Assembly (NCBI RefSeq): GCF_963378095.1
Contig: NZ_OY726397.1
Location: forward strand, 992,001 to 1,056,000
Origin: Mycolicibacterium sp. MU0053
GTDB lineage: Bacteria > Actinomycetota > Actinomycetes > Mycobacteriales > Mycobacteriaceae
Direction of reading: 5' to 3'
Length of the DNA stretch: 64,000 nucleotides
Shown here piece by piece: positions 31,458 through 40,292 of this stretch. Position numbers and translations under genes: made by a program. The notes below the pieces were generated by a model that saw only the letters and a program-made list of their open reading frames with translations, was not told the origin of the DNA and did not search any database. How positions within the stretch are numbered: the stretch's first letter is position 1; each line of letters opens with the position of its first letter.

Positions 31458-32117
31458 TCAGATGACTGACAGGCCGGCGGGGCGCTCGGCGGCCTCGCCC
31501 GCGTGCAGGGCCGCCGGAGCCAGAAACTCGGCCAGCGCGTACTGCTTTTCCGGCGAATCCGGGCGGGACCCGGGCGCCGGTCCGCGGTACAACTCGGTGG
31601 CCGCCTTGGCCTGGAACATCGCCACGACCGCGTCGTTGTGCCGTTCGGAGCCGAACTGGGTCAGCGCGGCGTTCAGCTTGTCGTCGACGTAGTCGAGAGT
31701 GTGCTCGAGTCGCCGCAGTTCGGTCGCGTCCTGACGCGCGTCCTCCCCCGCCGCCTGCGCGCTGCGCCGCGCGGCCACACCACGCATGGCCAGCGCACCG
31801 AGGGCCGCCGACAGCGCCGGCACGAACAGGACCGTGCTGGCCACGCCCAGCGAGCTGTCCGACGACAACGAGGCGCCGATGCTCAGTGTCATCAGCACCC
31901 CCAGCATGGCCGCCAGCAGCGTCAGCGGCGAGGCCGCGGCCACCCGGTCGCCGGCCTGCCGGGCCAGCGGTGTCAGCTTCGACGACACGGCGGCGGCCTG
32001 CCGCAGCGCCGTCTGATTCCAGGCCGGTTTGGTCCGCGCCGGGGGCGGGACGGGCGCAGACGCCGCAACGGGACCGGCCTCGTCGCGCGTCTGATACACA
32101 TCAGCGGGAGCAGTCAT
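31458..32117 (-). CDS. Two-helix membrane protein, coiled-coil C-terminus
   Basis: 219 residues from ATG 32117. A Pro/Ala-rich N-terminus leads to two membrane segments around residues 70-90 (PLTLLAAMLGVLMTLSIGAS) and 97-115. A helical, charged region follows (EDARQDATELRRLEHTLDYV) that is likely to form a coiled coil, then an AKAATELYRGPAPGS tail. No family name is recognised; similar proteins occur in mycobacteria as uncharacterised membrane proteins. It is divergent from the YihY-type gene across 119 bp and converges with sodC. Confidence 0.7.
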   Translation of the reverse strand: MTAPADVYQTRDEAGPVAASAPVPPPARTKPAWNQTALRQAAAVSSKLTPLARQAGDRVAAASPLTLLAAMLGVLMTLSIGASLSSDSSLGVASTVLFVPALSAALGALAMRGVAARRSAQAAGEDARQDATELRRLEHTLDYVDDKLNAALTQFGSERHNDAVVAMFQAKAATELYRGPAPGSRPDSPEKQYALAEFLAPAALHAGEAAERPAGLSVI

Positions 32118-32236
32118 GGGGCCATTGTGGCCCGAGTGGCCAATGATTTCCGGGAGGCGCAGCGGCACGAGCAGTGCAGCGTGGGCACCACCCGAACTAG
32201 AGGTTCGGCCGGTGCGGCCCCGGGGTAGAGGAAGGT

Positions 32237-33298
32237 ATGGCCTCCACACCGTCGCGGGAACAACCCGACACCGCCCCGCCGCCGGATCCCGACGATCCCC
32301 GCAAGCCGGATTCCCCGACGGATCTGACCAAGTCGTCATTCCGCTATGCGCTGCGCAAGACCCTGCGGGAATTCCAGCAGGACCAGTGCACCGACCTTGC
32401 CGCAGCGCTGACGTACTACGCGGTGCTGGCGGTGTTCCCGGCGGTGCTGGCAGTGGTCTCCCTGCTCGGCGTGTTCGGCCAGGGCCAACGCACCACCGAC
32501 GCGATGCTCGACATCGCCGGCGACCTGGTGCCGGCGTCGATCGTCGACACCTTGCGCCCCACCATCCAACAACTCGTCGAAGCGCCGTCGGCCGGTATCG
32601 CGCTGCTCATCGGTGTCGCCACGGCAGTGTGGTCGGCCTCCGGTTACATCGGTGCTTTCGGACGCGCGATGAACCGCATCATGGAGATCGACGAAGGCCG
32701 GCCGGTGTGGAAGCTGCGGCCAACGCAGTTGCTGCTGACGATGACGGCGCTGGTGATGGTCGCGGTGGTGGGATTCATGCTTGCCATCAGCGGGCCCGTG
32801 GCCGAGGCCGTGGGCAACGCGATCGGTGTCGGGACGACGGCGGTGACGGTGTGGAACGTGGGACGCTGGCCGCTGATCCTGCTGTTCGTCGTCGCGGCCG
32901 TGGCAATCCTGTACTACGCCACCCCCAATGTGCAGCAGCCGAAGTTTCGCTGGCTCAGTGTGGGTGCGGCGTTGGCCATCGTGATCTGGGTGGTCGCGTC
33001 GATCGGCTTCGGCATCTACGTCGCCAATTTCAGCAACTACAACCGGACCTACGGCACGCTGGCCGGCGTCGTGATCTTCCTGCTGTGGCTCTGGATCACC
33101 AATCTGGCGTTGCTGTTCGGCGCGGAACTGGACGCCGAACTCGAACGTGGGCGTCAGTTGCAAGCGGGGCTTCACGCCGAGGAGGACCTCCAGCTTCCGC
33201 CGCGCGACACGCACGGCATCAAAAAGGAGCGGGAAGCCGAGCGGGAGGACCTCGAGAAGGGGCGGCGGCTGCGCCGAACTCGGGGCAACGGCAGCTGA
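32237..33298 (+). CDS. YihY/BrkB-family membrane protein
   Basis: A 353-residue integral membrane protein of the YihY (formerly BrkB/ribonuclease BN) family. Six hydrophobic segments are seen between about 58 and 290. Family blocks include DLAAALTYYAVLAVFPAVLA, SASGYIGAFGRAMNRIMEID, and YNRTYGTLAGVVIFLLWLWI. N- and C-termini are charged and cytoplasmic. The family is thought to include lipid or small-molecule transporters in the inner membrane; the BrkB serum-resistance label does not apply generally. It is transcribed alone. Confidence 0.9.
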   Translation: MASTPSREQPDTAPPPDPDDPRKPDSPTDLTKSSFRYALRKTLREFQQDQCTDLAAALTYYAVLAVFPAVLAVVSLLGVFGQGQRTTDAMLDIAGDLVPASIVDTLRPTIQQLVEAPSAGIALLIGVATAVWSASGYIGAFGRAMNRIMEIDEGRPVWKLRPTQLLLTMTALVMVAVVGFMLAISGPVAEAVGNAIGVGTTAVTVWNVGRWPLILLFVVAAVAILYYATPNVQQPKFRWLSVGAALAIVIWVVASIGFGIYVANFSNYNRTYGTLAGVVIFLLWLWITNLALLFGAELDAELERGRQLQAGLHAEEDLQLPPRDTHGIKKEREAEREDLEKGRRLRRTRGNGS

Positions 33299-33341
33299 GC
33301 GCGGAACCGCACCGAACGGTCACGAGGGCAGCTCGTGCGGA

Positions 33342-33560
33342 CTATCCCGAAGAGCCGGACCCTCCCGAACGGTTCGTGGCTCGCCGCCATGCCCGCGCCG
33401 TGGCGATCACCACGCACACCCCGACGCTAAGGGCGAACAGCGCGAGCACCGCGTGCCGGGGTTGCGCTGAGCTCACGAATGCCCACGCCTGCAATCCGCC
33501 GGCCACCAGCGCCAGCACACCGAACGCCATCGACGCGCCTGCGAGCCGCTTGTCCGTCAC
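33342..33560 (-). CDS. Small two-helix membrane protein
   Basis: 72 residues with two membrane segments, AGASMAFGVLALVAGGLQAW (about 7-26) and LALFALSVGVCVVIATARAW (about 39-58), and a Ser/Gly-rich basic tail. The ATG start and clean hydrophobic periodicity support a real gene. No family recognised. It lies 30 bp upstream of the nitroreductase stop on the same strand. Confidence 0.6.
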   Translation of the reverse strand: MTDKRLAGASMAFGVLALVAGGLQAWAFVSSAQPRHAVLALFALSVGVCVVIATARAWRRATNRSGGSGSSG

Positions 33561-33590
33561 GTCCTCGAGGGTAGGTGCGCGCCGCAGTGC

Positions 33591-34274
33591 TCAGTCGGAA
33601 GCAACGTCGCGAAACGCACGGTTCCCGTACCGGTCGAGGGAGACCATCTCGCCCACCGGGCGACGGGTCGTGGGTCCGTATTTACCCTTCGGCCAGCCGA
33701 TCGGGATCACCGCGCACGGGGTGACGTTCCACGGCATTCCCAGGGCACGGCGCGCCAACAGCCTGCTCCACAGCGGCAGGGTGATCAGCGCCGCGCCCAA
33801 CCCGGCCGCGCGCGCCGCGAGCAACAAGTTCTGCACCGCGGGATAGATGGAACCGTAGGAACTGGTCACCGCGATCGGCGGCCAGGCCGGAATCACGCCC
33901 TTGAGGCAGGCCACCACCACGACCGGGATCTCGTCGAAATGCTCCGCCTGCCACTGCACGGCCTTCTCGATCCGGAGCATCTGGTCGTTACCCTCGCCCA
34001 TTCGGCGCGACGCGATGCGCTTGTAGATCCCGCCGCCGACCTTGAGCGCGCGGCGATTCAATCGGCCGAGTTTCGCGACCACCTCGCGGTCCTTGACGAC
34101 GATGAACTCCCAGTTCTGCGCATTCGAACCCGTCGGCGCCTTCATCGCCAACTCCAGGATGTGCAGCAGCAACGCGTCGTCGACGGGGTCGCTCCTGACC
34201 CGACGGATCGCTCGCTGGGTTCGCATCGCCTCTTCGAGAGGCATGGTCAAAGGCTCGTGCTGGGTCATGACCAT
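33591..34274 (-). CDS. Nitroreductase-family flavoprotein
   Basis: A 227-residue FMN-dependent oxidoreductase. The N-terminal MRTQRAIRRVRSDPVDDALL and PTGSNAQNWEFIVVKD blocks are the FMN-phosphate binding regions of the nitroreductase fold; the C-terminal GWPKGKYGPTTRRPV closes the FMN site. Members reduce nitroaromatics, quinones, or desaturate substrates using NAD(P)H. It is downstream of the hemerythrin and OsmC genes on the same strand (79-bp gap), so it may belong to the same redox-stress group. ATG 34274 or 34268 can serve as start. Confidence 0.88.
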   Translation of the reverse strand: MVMTQHEPLTMPLEEAMRTQRAIRRVRSDPVDDALLLHILELAMKAPTGSNAQNWEFIVVKDREVVAKLGRLNRRALKVGGGIYKRIASRRMGEGNDQMLRIEKAVQWQAEHFDEIPVVVVACLKGVIPAWPPIAVTSSYGSIYPAVQNLLLAARAAGLGAALITLPLWSRLLARRALGMPWNVTPCAVIPIGWPKGKYGPTTRRPVGEMVSLDRYGNRAFRDVASD

Positions 34275-34353
34275 GATTCCAACACGGTCGGTTACCGCTG
34301 CGGGTGGTTCCGCGACATACCAGCATGGCCTTCGCGGCCGGCCGGCTCTGAGT

Positions 34354-34830
34354 TCAGTCGACCGGCACGCCGCCGCAGACCCAGCCCGCCGGAAGCTCGC
34401 TGGTGCGAAGCAACTTGCTCAGCTCCTCGAGATCGCCCGGTGGCAGCATGCCGTCGGCCGACGGGTAGACGATGCGCTCCTCCTTCATGTTGTGAGAACC
34501 CAACTGTTCCAACAGCTCTCGGCACAATTGCGCCGTTGCCTCGGAGTCCCCGTCGGTGACCAGCCGCTCGAGTTCATCGAGCACGGGCCACATTTGCCCG
34601 TGCTCATGGACCATCACCATCAGCGGGCCGACGAGCCCGGCCGCGCGCAACGGCGGGAACACGTACTCCTCTTCCAGATAGATGTGACGTCGCAGCACCG
34701 CGATGGCGTCGAGCAGGGCGGTGCGCTGGGCGGGGGACACCTCGGACGTGTCGGCGCCGGCGAAGATCGCGATCCCGTCGTCGATGATCCGGTGCTCGCG
34801 CTCCAGGACGGCGCCGATGGAAACGGTCAC
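34354..34830 (-). CDS. Hemerythrin-like (HHE) protein
   Basis: A 158-residue four-helix di-iron protein. Candidate ligands: His in EREHRIIDDG, His and Glu in RRHIYLEEEYVFPPL, His in MVHEHGQMW, and His/Glu in SHNMKEERIVYP. Mycobacterial HHE proteins respond to H2O2 or NO and can show catalase-like behaviour. The GTG start at 34830 overlaps the stop of the OsmC gene (GTGA), so translation is coupled and the two proteins are made together. Confidence 0.88.
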   Translation of the reverse strand: MTVSIGAVLEREHRIIDDGIAIFAGADTSEVSPAQRTALLDAIAVLRRHIYLEEEYVFPPLRAAGLVGPLMVMVHEHGQMWPVLDELERLVTDGDSEATAQLCRELLEQLGSHNMKEERIVYPSADGMLPPGDLEELSKLLRTSELPAGWVCGGVPVD

Positions 34831-35264
34831 TCGAGTTCGGCCTTCACGCTGATCTTGGCGCCGGCGAACAGCCTCGACACCGGGCACAGTTCGGCGGTCT
34901 CGTCGATGATCTGCTGAAACTTCGCGGCGTCCAGCCCGCTGACCTGGGCCTTGACCGCCAACGCCGAGGAGACGATCGTGGGCAGGCCATTGACCTCGTC
35001 GAGTGTCACGGTGGCGCGCACATCGAGGCGCTGCGGAGTCAGTTGCTGCTCACCGAGTTTCAGCGCCAGCGCCATCGAGAAGCAGGACGAGTGGGCCGCC
35101 GCGGCCAGTTCCTCGGGACTGGTCTTGCCGCCGGGTGTCTCGGTGCGTGCCGCCCACGTCACGTCGAGTCCGGTCAGCGCCCCGCTGCCGGAGTCCAGTC
35201 GACCTGTGCCCGACGCCAGCGGACCTTCCCACACGGTGCCGGTGCTGCGTTCAGCGATGCTCAT
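34827..35264 (-). CDS. OsmC/Ohr-family peroxide reductase
   Basis: A 145-residue thiol peroxidase-type protein. The two catalytic cysteines are present in HSSCFSMALALKLGE and ELCPVSRLF, matching the OsmC family that reduces organic hydroperoxides. The start at ATG 35264 has a GGGAGG site and removes an upstream in-frame extension that would run through the operator. Immediately upstream is a 9-bp palindrome of OhrR/MarR type, and the next upstream gene encodes a MarR regulator. It is coupled to the HHE protein downstream. Confidence 0.9.
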   Translation of the reverse strand: MSIAERSTGTVWEGPLASGTGRLDSGSGALTGLDVTWAARTETPGGKTSPEELAAAAHSSCFSMALALKLGEQQLTPQRLDVRATVTLDEVNGLPTIVSSALAVKAQVSGLDAAKFQQIIDETAELCPVSRLFAGAKISVKAELE

Positions 35265-35278
35265 TGCCGCCTCCCTAG

Positions 35279-35303
35279 TTTCTACAAAATTGTCTTGTAG
35301 AAA
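35279..35303. promoter_or_regulatory. MarR/OhrR-type operator in front of osmC
   Basis: TTTCTACAA, spacer AATTGTC, TTGTAGAAA: a perfect 9-bp inverted repeat 15 bp before the OsmC start. The inner TACAA/TTGTA arms resemble OhrR boxes (TACAATT/AATTGTA). The likely binder is the MarR protein encoded just upstream. Confidence 0.7.
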
Positions 35304-35364
35304 AGCTACACCCAACCGGGTGTCGATGACCAGGGCTTTTTGTTGGCGGACGCGCCCGTGCGGA

Positions 35365-35844
35365 TCAGAGCGGGCCGCGGTTGTGGGTTTCGGCGGACTC
35401 GGCGTGGAAGCGCTCATGGAGTGCGGTCAGGACACGGGCGCAGACTGCGCGCTCGGTGGGATCGAGCTCGTCGAGCACCCGGCGCAGCTCCCGACGACGG
35501 CGGTTCGCGGCCTGTTTGACCACCTTGCGTCCCTGGGCCGTGAGCTCGAGCGCCACGATTCTGCGGTTGGACGGATCGGCAACGCGGACCAGATGACCAG
35601 AGGCGTGCAGGCGATCGGCCAGCCGGGTCACCGACGAGCCGGCCACGCCGAGTTCTGTCGCACACCGCGTGGAGGTGGACCGGCCCCGCTCGTGGAGCAC
35701 TGCCAGCAGCCGGAACTGCGGCAGCGATACCTCGAGCTCATCCACACTGCGCAGGGCCACCCCGACCAGGTCCCGGGTCGCCGTCTCGAAGGCCGTCAGC
35801 TCGTTGACCGGCGTCTTCGTCAACTCAGGCGCTCCCGTGCTCAC
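35365..35844 (-). CDS. MarR-family regulator
   Basis: A 159-residue winged-helix repressor, starting at GTG 35844. The HTH lies in RCATELGVAGSSVTRLADRL and the wing in ADPSNRRIVALELTAQGRKV. No cysteine is present in the N-terminal region, where OhrR-type sensors carry their reactive Cys, so peroxide sensing by that mechanism is doubtful. It sits between the PAS gene and osmC on one strand, with the palindrome at 35279-35303 in the 100-bp gap before osmC, and probably controls osmC-HHE. Confidence 0.85.
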   Translation of the reverse strand: MSTGAPELTKTPVNELTAFETATRDLVGVALRSVDELEVSLPQFRLLAVLHERGRSTSTRCATELGVAGSSVTRLADRLHASGHLVRVADPSNRRIVALELTAQGRKVVKQAANRRRRELRRVLDELDPTERAVCARVLTALHERFHAESAETHNRGPL

Positions 35845-35863
35845 GGCGTCAGTCTCGCACGCG

Positions 35864-36286
35864 TCATCGTTCGGCCAGCTGGCGCCGAAGGTCGCGGGTC
35901 TCTTCGAAGCGGGCCGTGACATCGCGCAACGTGGCGGCGATGCCGAGGAGGTGCTGTTGGCCGTCGGTCACGGGGTGGATGACGAACTCCACCGAGATCG
36001 CCGAGCCGTCGGCGCGCACGGCCGGCACCGCGAGCAGGTCCCCGTCGCTGTATCGGCTCTGGCCGGTCTCCATGACCCGGTGCCAGCCGGCCCAGTGCCT
36101 GGCGCGGTGTCGTTTGGGGATGATCAGATCCAGTGACTCCCCGACGGCCTGTTCGGCGGCGAACCCGAAGATCCGCTCGGCGCCGCCATTCCAGAACGTA
36201 ATCAAACCATTGCGATCCGCCGCCATGACTGCGTCCGGCCCGGACAGCAGTGCGGCGGCGATCATTTTCTCGTCCATGACTCCCAT
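35864..36286 (-). CDS. Stand-alone PAS-domain protein
   Basis: A 140-residue single PAS domain: PDAVMAADRNGLITFWNGGA, ERIFGFAAEQAVGESLDLII, then a PAC-like part (AVRADGSAISVEFVIHPVTD, GIAATLRDVTARFEE) and a short coiled-coil tail. Such domains bind flavin, heme or small ligands and sense redox state; the cofactor is not evident here. With no output domain it may act through protein contact, possibly with the MarR protein encoded 20 bp downstream. Starts at 36286, 36277 and 36265 are possible; GGGAG favours 36277. Divergent from furA. Confidence 0.82.
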   Translation of the reverse strand: MGVMDEKMIAAALLSGPDAVMAADRNGLITFWNGGAERIFGFAAEQAVGESLDLIIPKRHRARHWAGWHRVMETGQSRYSDGDLLAVPAVRADGSAISVEFVIHPVTDGQQHLLGIAATLRDVTARFEETRDLRRQLAER

Positions 36287-36288
36287 TA

Positions 36289-36317
36289 TTGCACTGCGCA
36301 ACACTTGCTTTGTGCAA
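36289..36317. promoter_or_regulatory. Two tandem palindromes between PAS gene and furA
   Basis: TTGCACTGCGCAA (36289-36301) and TTGCTTTGTGCAA (36305-36317) share the form TTGC-N5-GCAA and start 16 bp apart; the second extends to CTTGC/GCAAG. They lie in the divergent gap, touching the PAS start and 52 bp before furA. They are candidates for FurA or a second redox regulator. Confidence 0.6.
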
Positions 36318-36368
36318 GAAAGGGGAGCATGGTAGGGACTTGAAGCATTCCAGTCGGAAGGCGGCGGT

Positions 36369-36782
36369 GTGACCCTCTGGCGCGACGAACTACGCAGGGT
36401 GGGGTTGCGGGTGACCCAGCCCCGTCTGGCGGTGCTGGCCGAAGTGCAGATGCGCCCGCACAGCGACGTCGAGGCGATCGCCGCCGGCGCCAGGAAGCGG
36501 ATCGGATCGCTGTCGACCCAAGCGGTATACGACGTGCTGTACGCCCTCACCGATGCCGGTCTGCTGCGGCGCATCGAACCGGCCCGCTCGCCGGTTCGGT
36601 TTGAACTCGAGACCGGGGACAACCATCACCACCTGGTGTGCCGGTCCTGCGGGGCCATCGTGGATTCCCACTGTGCCACCGGGCAGGCGCCGTGCCTGCA
36701 CACCGACAACGACGCAGGCTTTCGCATCGACGAAGCCGAAGTGACTTTCTGGGGCGTCTGTCCCAATTGTCAAGTCCAGTAA
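36369..36782 (+). CDS. furA: Fur-family regulator FurA
   Basis: A 137-residue Fur-type metal/redox repressor starting at GTG 36369. The winged helix holds [20 protein letters not shown] and [18 protein letters not shown]. The dimerisation domain has the metal-binding [10 protein letters not shown] run and the structural zinc pair CPNCQ at the end. In mycobacteria furA precedes a catalase gene and represses it, with relief by H2O2. Here katA follows 25 bp downstream in the same direction, preserving that logic with a monofunctional catalase instead of KatG. Confidence 0.9.
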   Translation: MTLWRDELRRVGLRVTQPRLAVLAEVQMRPHSDVEAIAAGARKRIGSLSTQAVYDVLYALTDAGLLRRIEPARSPVRFELETGDNHHHLVCRSCGAIVDSHCATGQAPCLHTDNDAGFRIDEAEVTFWGVCPNCQVQ

Positions 36783-36807
36783 CAGCCCAACGGAATCGGA
36801 GATTGAC

Positions 36808-38301
36808 ATGACTGAAGTCCAACCAGGTTCGACCACCGGCAGTGGTGCCCCGGCCGCCAGCGATCGCAACTCGCTGACCGTCGGATCCGACGGTCCGATC
36901 GTCCTGCACGACGTGCACTTCCTGGAGCAGATGGCGCACTTCAACCGCGAACGTGTCCCGGAACGCAGCCCGCACGCCAAAGGCTCCGGCGCGTTCGGCG
37001 TGCTCAGGGTCACCGAAGACGTCTCGCAGTACACCAAGGCCGCACTGTTTCAGAAGGGCGCCGAAACCGATCTGCTGGTGCGGTTTTCGACCGTCGCCGG
37101 GGAACAGGGCAGTCCCGACACCTGGCGGGACGTGCGCGGCTACTCGATGAAGTTCTACACCTCCGAGGGCAACTACGACCTCGTCGGAAACAACACGCCC
37201 ATCTTCTTCGTGCGCGACCCGATGAAGTTCCCGCACTTCATCCGCAGCCAGAAGCGACTGCCCGACTCCGGGCTGCGCTCGGCCCAGATGCAGTGGGACT
37301 TCTGGACGCTCAATCCCGAGTCGGCGCACCAGGTCACCTACCTGATGGGGCAGCGCGGCCTGCCGCGGACCTGGCGGCATATGAACGGTTACGGATCGCA
37401 CACTTACCTGTGGGTGAATGCGGGCGGCGAGAAGTTCTGGGTCAAATACCATTTCCACACCGACCAGGGCATGGAGTTCCTCACCAACGCCGACGCCGCC
37501 GCCCTGGCGGGGGAGGACGCCGACTTCCACCGCCGCGACCTGTTCGACGCCATCGAACGCGGCGAGCATCCCAGCTGGCGACTCTCGGTGCAGGTGATGC
37601 CCTACGCGGAGGCCGCCGACTACCGATTCAACCCCTTTGACCTCACCAAAACCTGGTCGCACAAGGACTATCCGTTGATCCACGTCGGCACCTACACGCT
37701 GAACCGTAACCCCGAGAACTTCTTCGCCCAGATCGAGCAGGCCGCGTTCTCCCCGGGCAATACCGTGCCCGGCATCGGGCTGTCCCCGGACAAGATGTTG
37801 CTCGGGCGCGCGTTCGCCTACAACGACGCTCAGCGCAACCGGATCGGCACCAACTTCCATCAGCTGCCGGTGAACCAGCCCCGGGACGGCGTGGCGACGA
37901 ACACCTACATGTTCGACGGTCAGATGACCTACCACCATTCCGGCGCCGCGGCGGTGTATGCGCCGAACAGCACCGGCCGCCCGTGGGCGGACGTCACCGG
38001 CCCGGCCGAGGACGGTTGGGAAAGCGACGGTGAGTTGCTCCGCGCGGCCTACCGCCTGCGCTCCGAGGACGACGACTTCGGCCAACCCGGCACGATGGTG
38101 CGTGAGGTCTGGAACGACGCGCAGCGCACCGAGGCCGTCGAGACCATTTCCGGTGCACTGGGCGGCGGCGTCAGCGGTGACGTGTTGGACCGGGCCTTCC
38201 AGTACTGGCGCAACGTCGACGCCGACCTGGGCGCCCGGATCGAAAAGGCGGTGCGCGAGGGCGGCGTCCCCGAACCGGTCGACGGGATGAGCGAAGCCTG
38301 A
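36808..38301 (+). CDS. katA: Monofunctional heme catalase
   Basis: A 497-residue small-subunit catalase dismutating H2O2. Catalytic His56 lies in [18 protein letters not shown], the active-site Asn near 128 in [12 protein letters not shown], and the proximal heme ligand Tyr338 in [15 protein letters not shown]. The large-subunit flavodoxin-like tail is absent. A ribosome site (GGAATCGGAG) precedes the ATG, and it forms a tight operon with furA. Divergent PAS-MarR-OsmC-HHE genes make the whole locus a peroxide-defence island. Confidence 0.96.
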   Translation: MTEVQPGSTTGSGAPAASDRNSLTVGSDGPIVLHDVHFLEQMAHFNRERVPERSPHAKGSGAFGVLRVTEDVSQYTKAALFQKGAETDLLVRFSTVAGEQGSPDTWRDVRGYSMKFYTSEGNYDLVGNNTPIFFVRDPMKFPHFIRSQKRLPDSGLRSAQMQWDFWTLNPESAHQVTYLMGQRGLPRTWRHMNGYGSHTYLWVNAGGEKFWVKYHFHTDQGMEFLTNADAAALAGEDADFHRRDLFDAIERGEHPSWRLSVQVMPYAEAADYRFNPFDLTKTWSHKDYPLIHVGTYTLNRNPENFFAQIEQAAFSPGNTVPGIGLSPDKMLLGRAFAYNDAQRNRIGTNFHQLPVNQPRDGVATNTYMFDGQMTYHHSGAAAVYAPNSTGRPWADVTGPAEDGWESDGELLRAAYRLRSEDDDFGQPGTMVREVWNDAQRTEAVETISGALGGGVSGDVLDRAFQYWRNVDADLGARIEKAVREGGVPEPVDGMSEA

Positions 38302-38317
38302 CCGGAACTCACGAGGT

Positions 38318-38356
38318 CGGTGACCACTCGGTGCGATACTGACCGGGTGGTCACCG
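38318..38356. terminator. Hairpin between convergent katA and DUF427 genes
   Basis: CGGTGACCAC and GTGGTCACCG are perfect 10-bp inverted arms around a 19-nt loop in the 103-bp gap between two converging genes. No T-run follows, as is common in mycobacteria. Confidence 0.5.
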
Positions 38357-38404
38357 TGCCGGCCATCGGGTGGGCAGGCGGGCCCACCGGGCTGCGGATG
38401 AGGC

Positions 38405-39172
38405 TCAGCTGAACTGAGTCCGCGGACGGTCCAGCGCGACCCCGTCGACGGCGATGTCGACCTTCTCGTTGTAGAACGCCACCAGGTTTGCGATCGGCGC
38501 GACCGCCGGCAGCGGATAGTGGTAGCTCCAGGCCAGGTCGGGGTGCACGGTGTCGCCGACCCGCACCGACCAGTAGCCCGTGGTCACCCCCTTGTATGGG
38601 CACAGCGTCTCGGTGGAGCTGGGCTCCAGGTGCTCGAATCGGACATCGGCCTTGTCGATGTAATACCTTGTCGGCAGGCTGGTTTCGAACAGTAGGACCG
38701 GGCTGGTGGTGTCGGCGAGCGCGACGCCCGCCAACGTCACGGTGACTCGCCGGTGGGAGCGCAGCGCGTCGACGCGGGCGTACGGATTGCGCGGGTGGCC
38801 GTAGATCGGCTCGTCCTCCTCGAACCAGGACAGCCGATCCCACTCGAACCGCACCAACCCGGCCACCGGACTGTCCGCGTCGCTGTCGAACACTCGCGCC
38901 GCCGATTCGAAGACCCGGCCGCCGCTGACCAATGAGTGCATCCGCGACGGGCCGAACTGCACGCGCTGCGGGTAGTCCTCGTCTCGCAGGAACTCCTCGC
39001 GGACATCGGACAGCGGGATGTAGTACTGCGGGTAGTACGGCACCTCCCACACATAACGCGCCGCCGTCGTGTCGAAGAGCAGGTCGGTGCCGAGGAAACC
39101 GCGTACCCGGCGCGGTGACGGCTCGACCCGGCCGCGTGCCGCGGCGCTCGGGGGGTAGTCCTGTTCGGCCAT
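38405..39172 (-). CDS. DUF427 double-domain protein
   Basis: A 255-residue protein with two copies of the DUF427 beta-rich fold. The first holds VWEVPYYPQYYIPLSDV and the second FETSLPTRYYIDKADV with CPYKGVTTGYWSVRVGD and PAVAPIANLVAFYNEKVDI, the most conserved DUF427 signature. The family is widespread in actinobacteria and fungi with no proven activity. ATG 39172 starts the gene. It is followed upstream by the IS481 element, whose left end lies 44 bp away, so promoter elements could be affected. Confidence 0.85.
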   Translation of the reverse strand: MAEQDYPPSAAARGRVEPSPRRVRGFLGTDLLFDTTAARYVWEVPYYPQYYIPLSDVREEFLRDEDYPQRVQFGPSRMHSLVSGGRVFESAARVFDSDADSPVAGLVRFEWDRLSWFEEDEPIYGHPRNPYARVDALRSHRRVTVTLAGVALADTTSPVLLFETSLPTRYYIDKADVRFEHLEPSSTETLCPYKGVTTGYWSVRVGDTVHPDLAWSYHYPLPAVAPIANLVAFYNEKVDIAVDGVALDRPRTQFS

Positions 39173-39210
39173 GAATCCAGTGTGCAGCAGGGACGCACAG
39201 CGCAGCGCGG

Positions 39211-39216
39211 CCTAGC
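39211..39216 (+). repeat. Target-site duplication CCTAGC (left)
   Basis: CCTAGC directly precedes the left IS481 terminal repeat and is repeated at 40288-40293. Confidence 0.9.
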
Positions 39217-40287
39217 TGTAATGGCCAGGGAGGTTGTGAACGGCGTGGTGCGCGGAAGTAGGTGAGGACCTCCGGTATCGGTGTGGTTACCACACACACG
39301 CCGATCACCAGGAGGTCCTCGTGTCCCACGCTAATGCTTCGCTGACCCCGAAGGGGCGATTGAAACTCGCCAAGCTGATTGTCGATGAGGGTTGGTCGAT
39401 CCGACGTGCTGCTGAGCGGTTCCAGTGCTCACCGGCCACAGCGAAGAAGTGGGCCGATCGCTACCGGGTCGGTGGCGCGGAGGCGATGTTCGACCGACCC
39501 AGCCGTCCGCGCCACAGCCCCAACCGGCTGCCGGCACGTCGGGAGCGTCGGATCGTCAAGCTGCGCTTCACCCGCCGCTGGGGGCCCGATCGGATCGCCG
39601 CACACCTGCACGTGCCGCGATCAACGGTGCAGGCGGTGCTCAAGCGCTACAAGATGCCCCTGTTGAGGCACCTGGATCAGGCCACCGGCCTGCCGGTACG
39701 CCGCCCGAAGCCCAACCGCTACGAGCACGCGGCGCCGGGCGATCTGGTGCACGTGGACATCAAAAAGCTCGGCCGTATCCCCGATGGTGGTGGGCACCGC
39801 AAGCTCGGCCGGCAAGCGGGGCGCAAAACCCGCAGCGGGATGGGCTACGCCTACCTGCACCACGCGGTCGACGACCACAGCCGACTGGCCTACTCCGAAG
39901 AACTCGACGACGAACGCAAGGAGACCGCCGCAGCGTTCTGGCGCAACGCCAACGCCTTCTTCGTAGACCATGGCATCATCGTTCGGCGCGTCCTCACTGA
40001 CAACGGATCATGTTACCGCTCAAAGTGTTTCGCCGAAGCACTAGGCGATGTGATCACGCACAAGCGAACCCGACCGTATCGGCCGCAGACCAACGGCAAG
40101 GTGGAACGCTTCAACCGCACCCTGGCCGCCGAATGGGCCTACGCCCAGACCTACCGGTCCAACGACGCCCGCGCGCAGACCTACCAAGATTGGCTGCATC
40201 ACTACAATCACCACCGACCCCACACCGGTATCGGAGGAAAGACCCCCATCGAGCGCCTACGCGTTCACAACCTGCCTGGTCATTACA
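39217..40287 (+). mobile_element. IS481-family insertion sequence
   Basis: A 1071-bp element bounded by 26-bp inverted repeats, TGTAATG(G/A)CCAGG then (G/C)AGGTTGTGAACG, with two mismatches. It is flanked by a 6-bp duplication CCTAGC, fitting the NCTAGN target known for IS481. It carries one transposase. Intact ends and a perfect duplication indicate recent insertion. Confidence 0.95.
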
Positions 40288-40292
40288 CCTAG
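39321..40292 (+). CDS. IS481-family transposase
   Basis: A 323-residue DDE recombinase. Two N-terminal HTH regions (WSIRRAAERFQCSPATAKKW and WGPDRIAAHLHVPRSTVQAV) are followed by the rve core: VHVDIKKLGRI (Asp), VLTDNGSCYRS (Asp) and QTNGKVERFNRTLAAEW (Glu). The stop codon TAG at 40290-40292 is outside the element proper: the last codons read through the right end into the duplicated CCTAGC, so the host target provides the stop. A GGAGGTC-like ribosome site precedes the start at 39321. Confidence 0.95.
   Translation: MSHANASLTPKGRLKLAKLIVDEGWSIRRAAERFQCSPATAKKWADRYRVGGAEAMFDRPSRPRHSPNRLPARRERRIVKLRFTRRWGPDRIAAHLHVPRSTVQAVLKRYKMPLLRHLDQATGLPVRRPKPNRYEHAAPGDLVHVDIKKLGRIPDGGGHRKLGRQAGRKTRSGMGYAYLHHAVDDHSRLAYSEELDDERKETAAAFWRNANAFFVDHGIIVRRVLTDNGSCYRSKCFAEALGDVITHKRTRPYRPQTNGKVERFNRTLAAEWAYAQTYRSNDARAQTYQDWLHHYNHHRPHTGIGGKTPIERLRVHNLPGHYT

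Noticed and set aside
36547..38085. Long minus-strand frame opposite katA
   Set aside because: No family motifs; all catalase residues are on the plus strand, and high-GC DNA gives such shadows.
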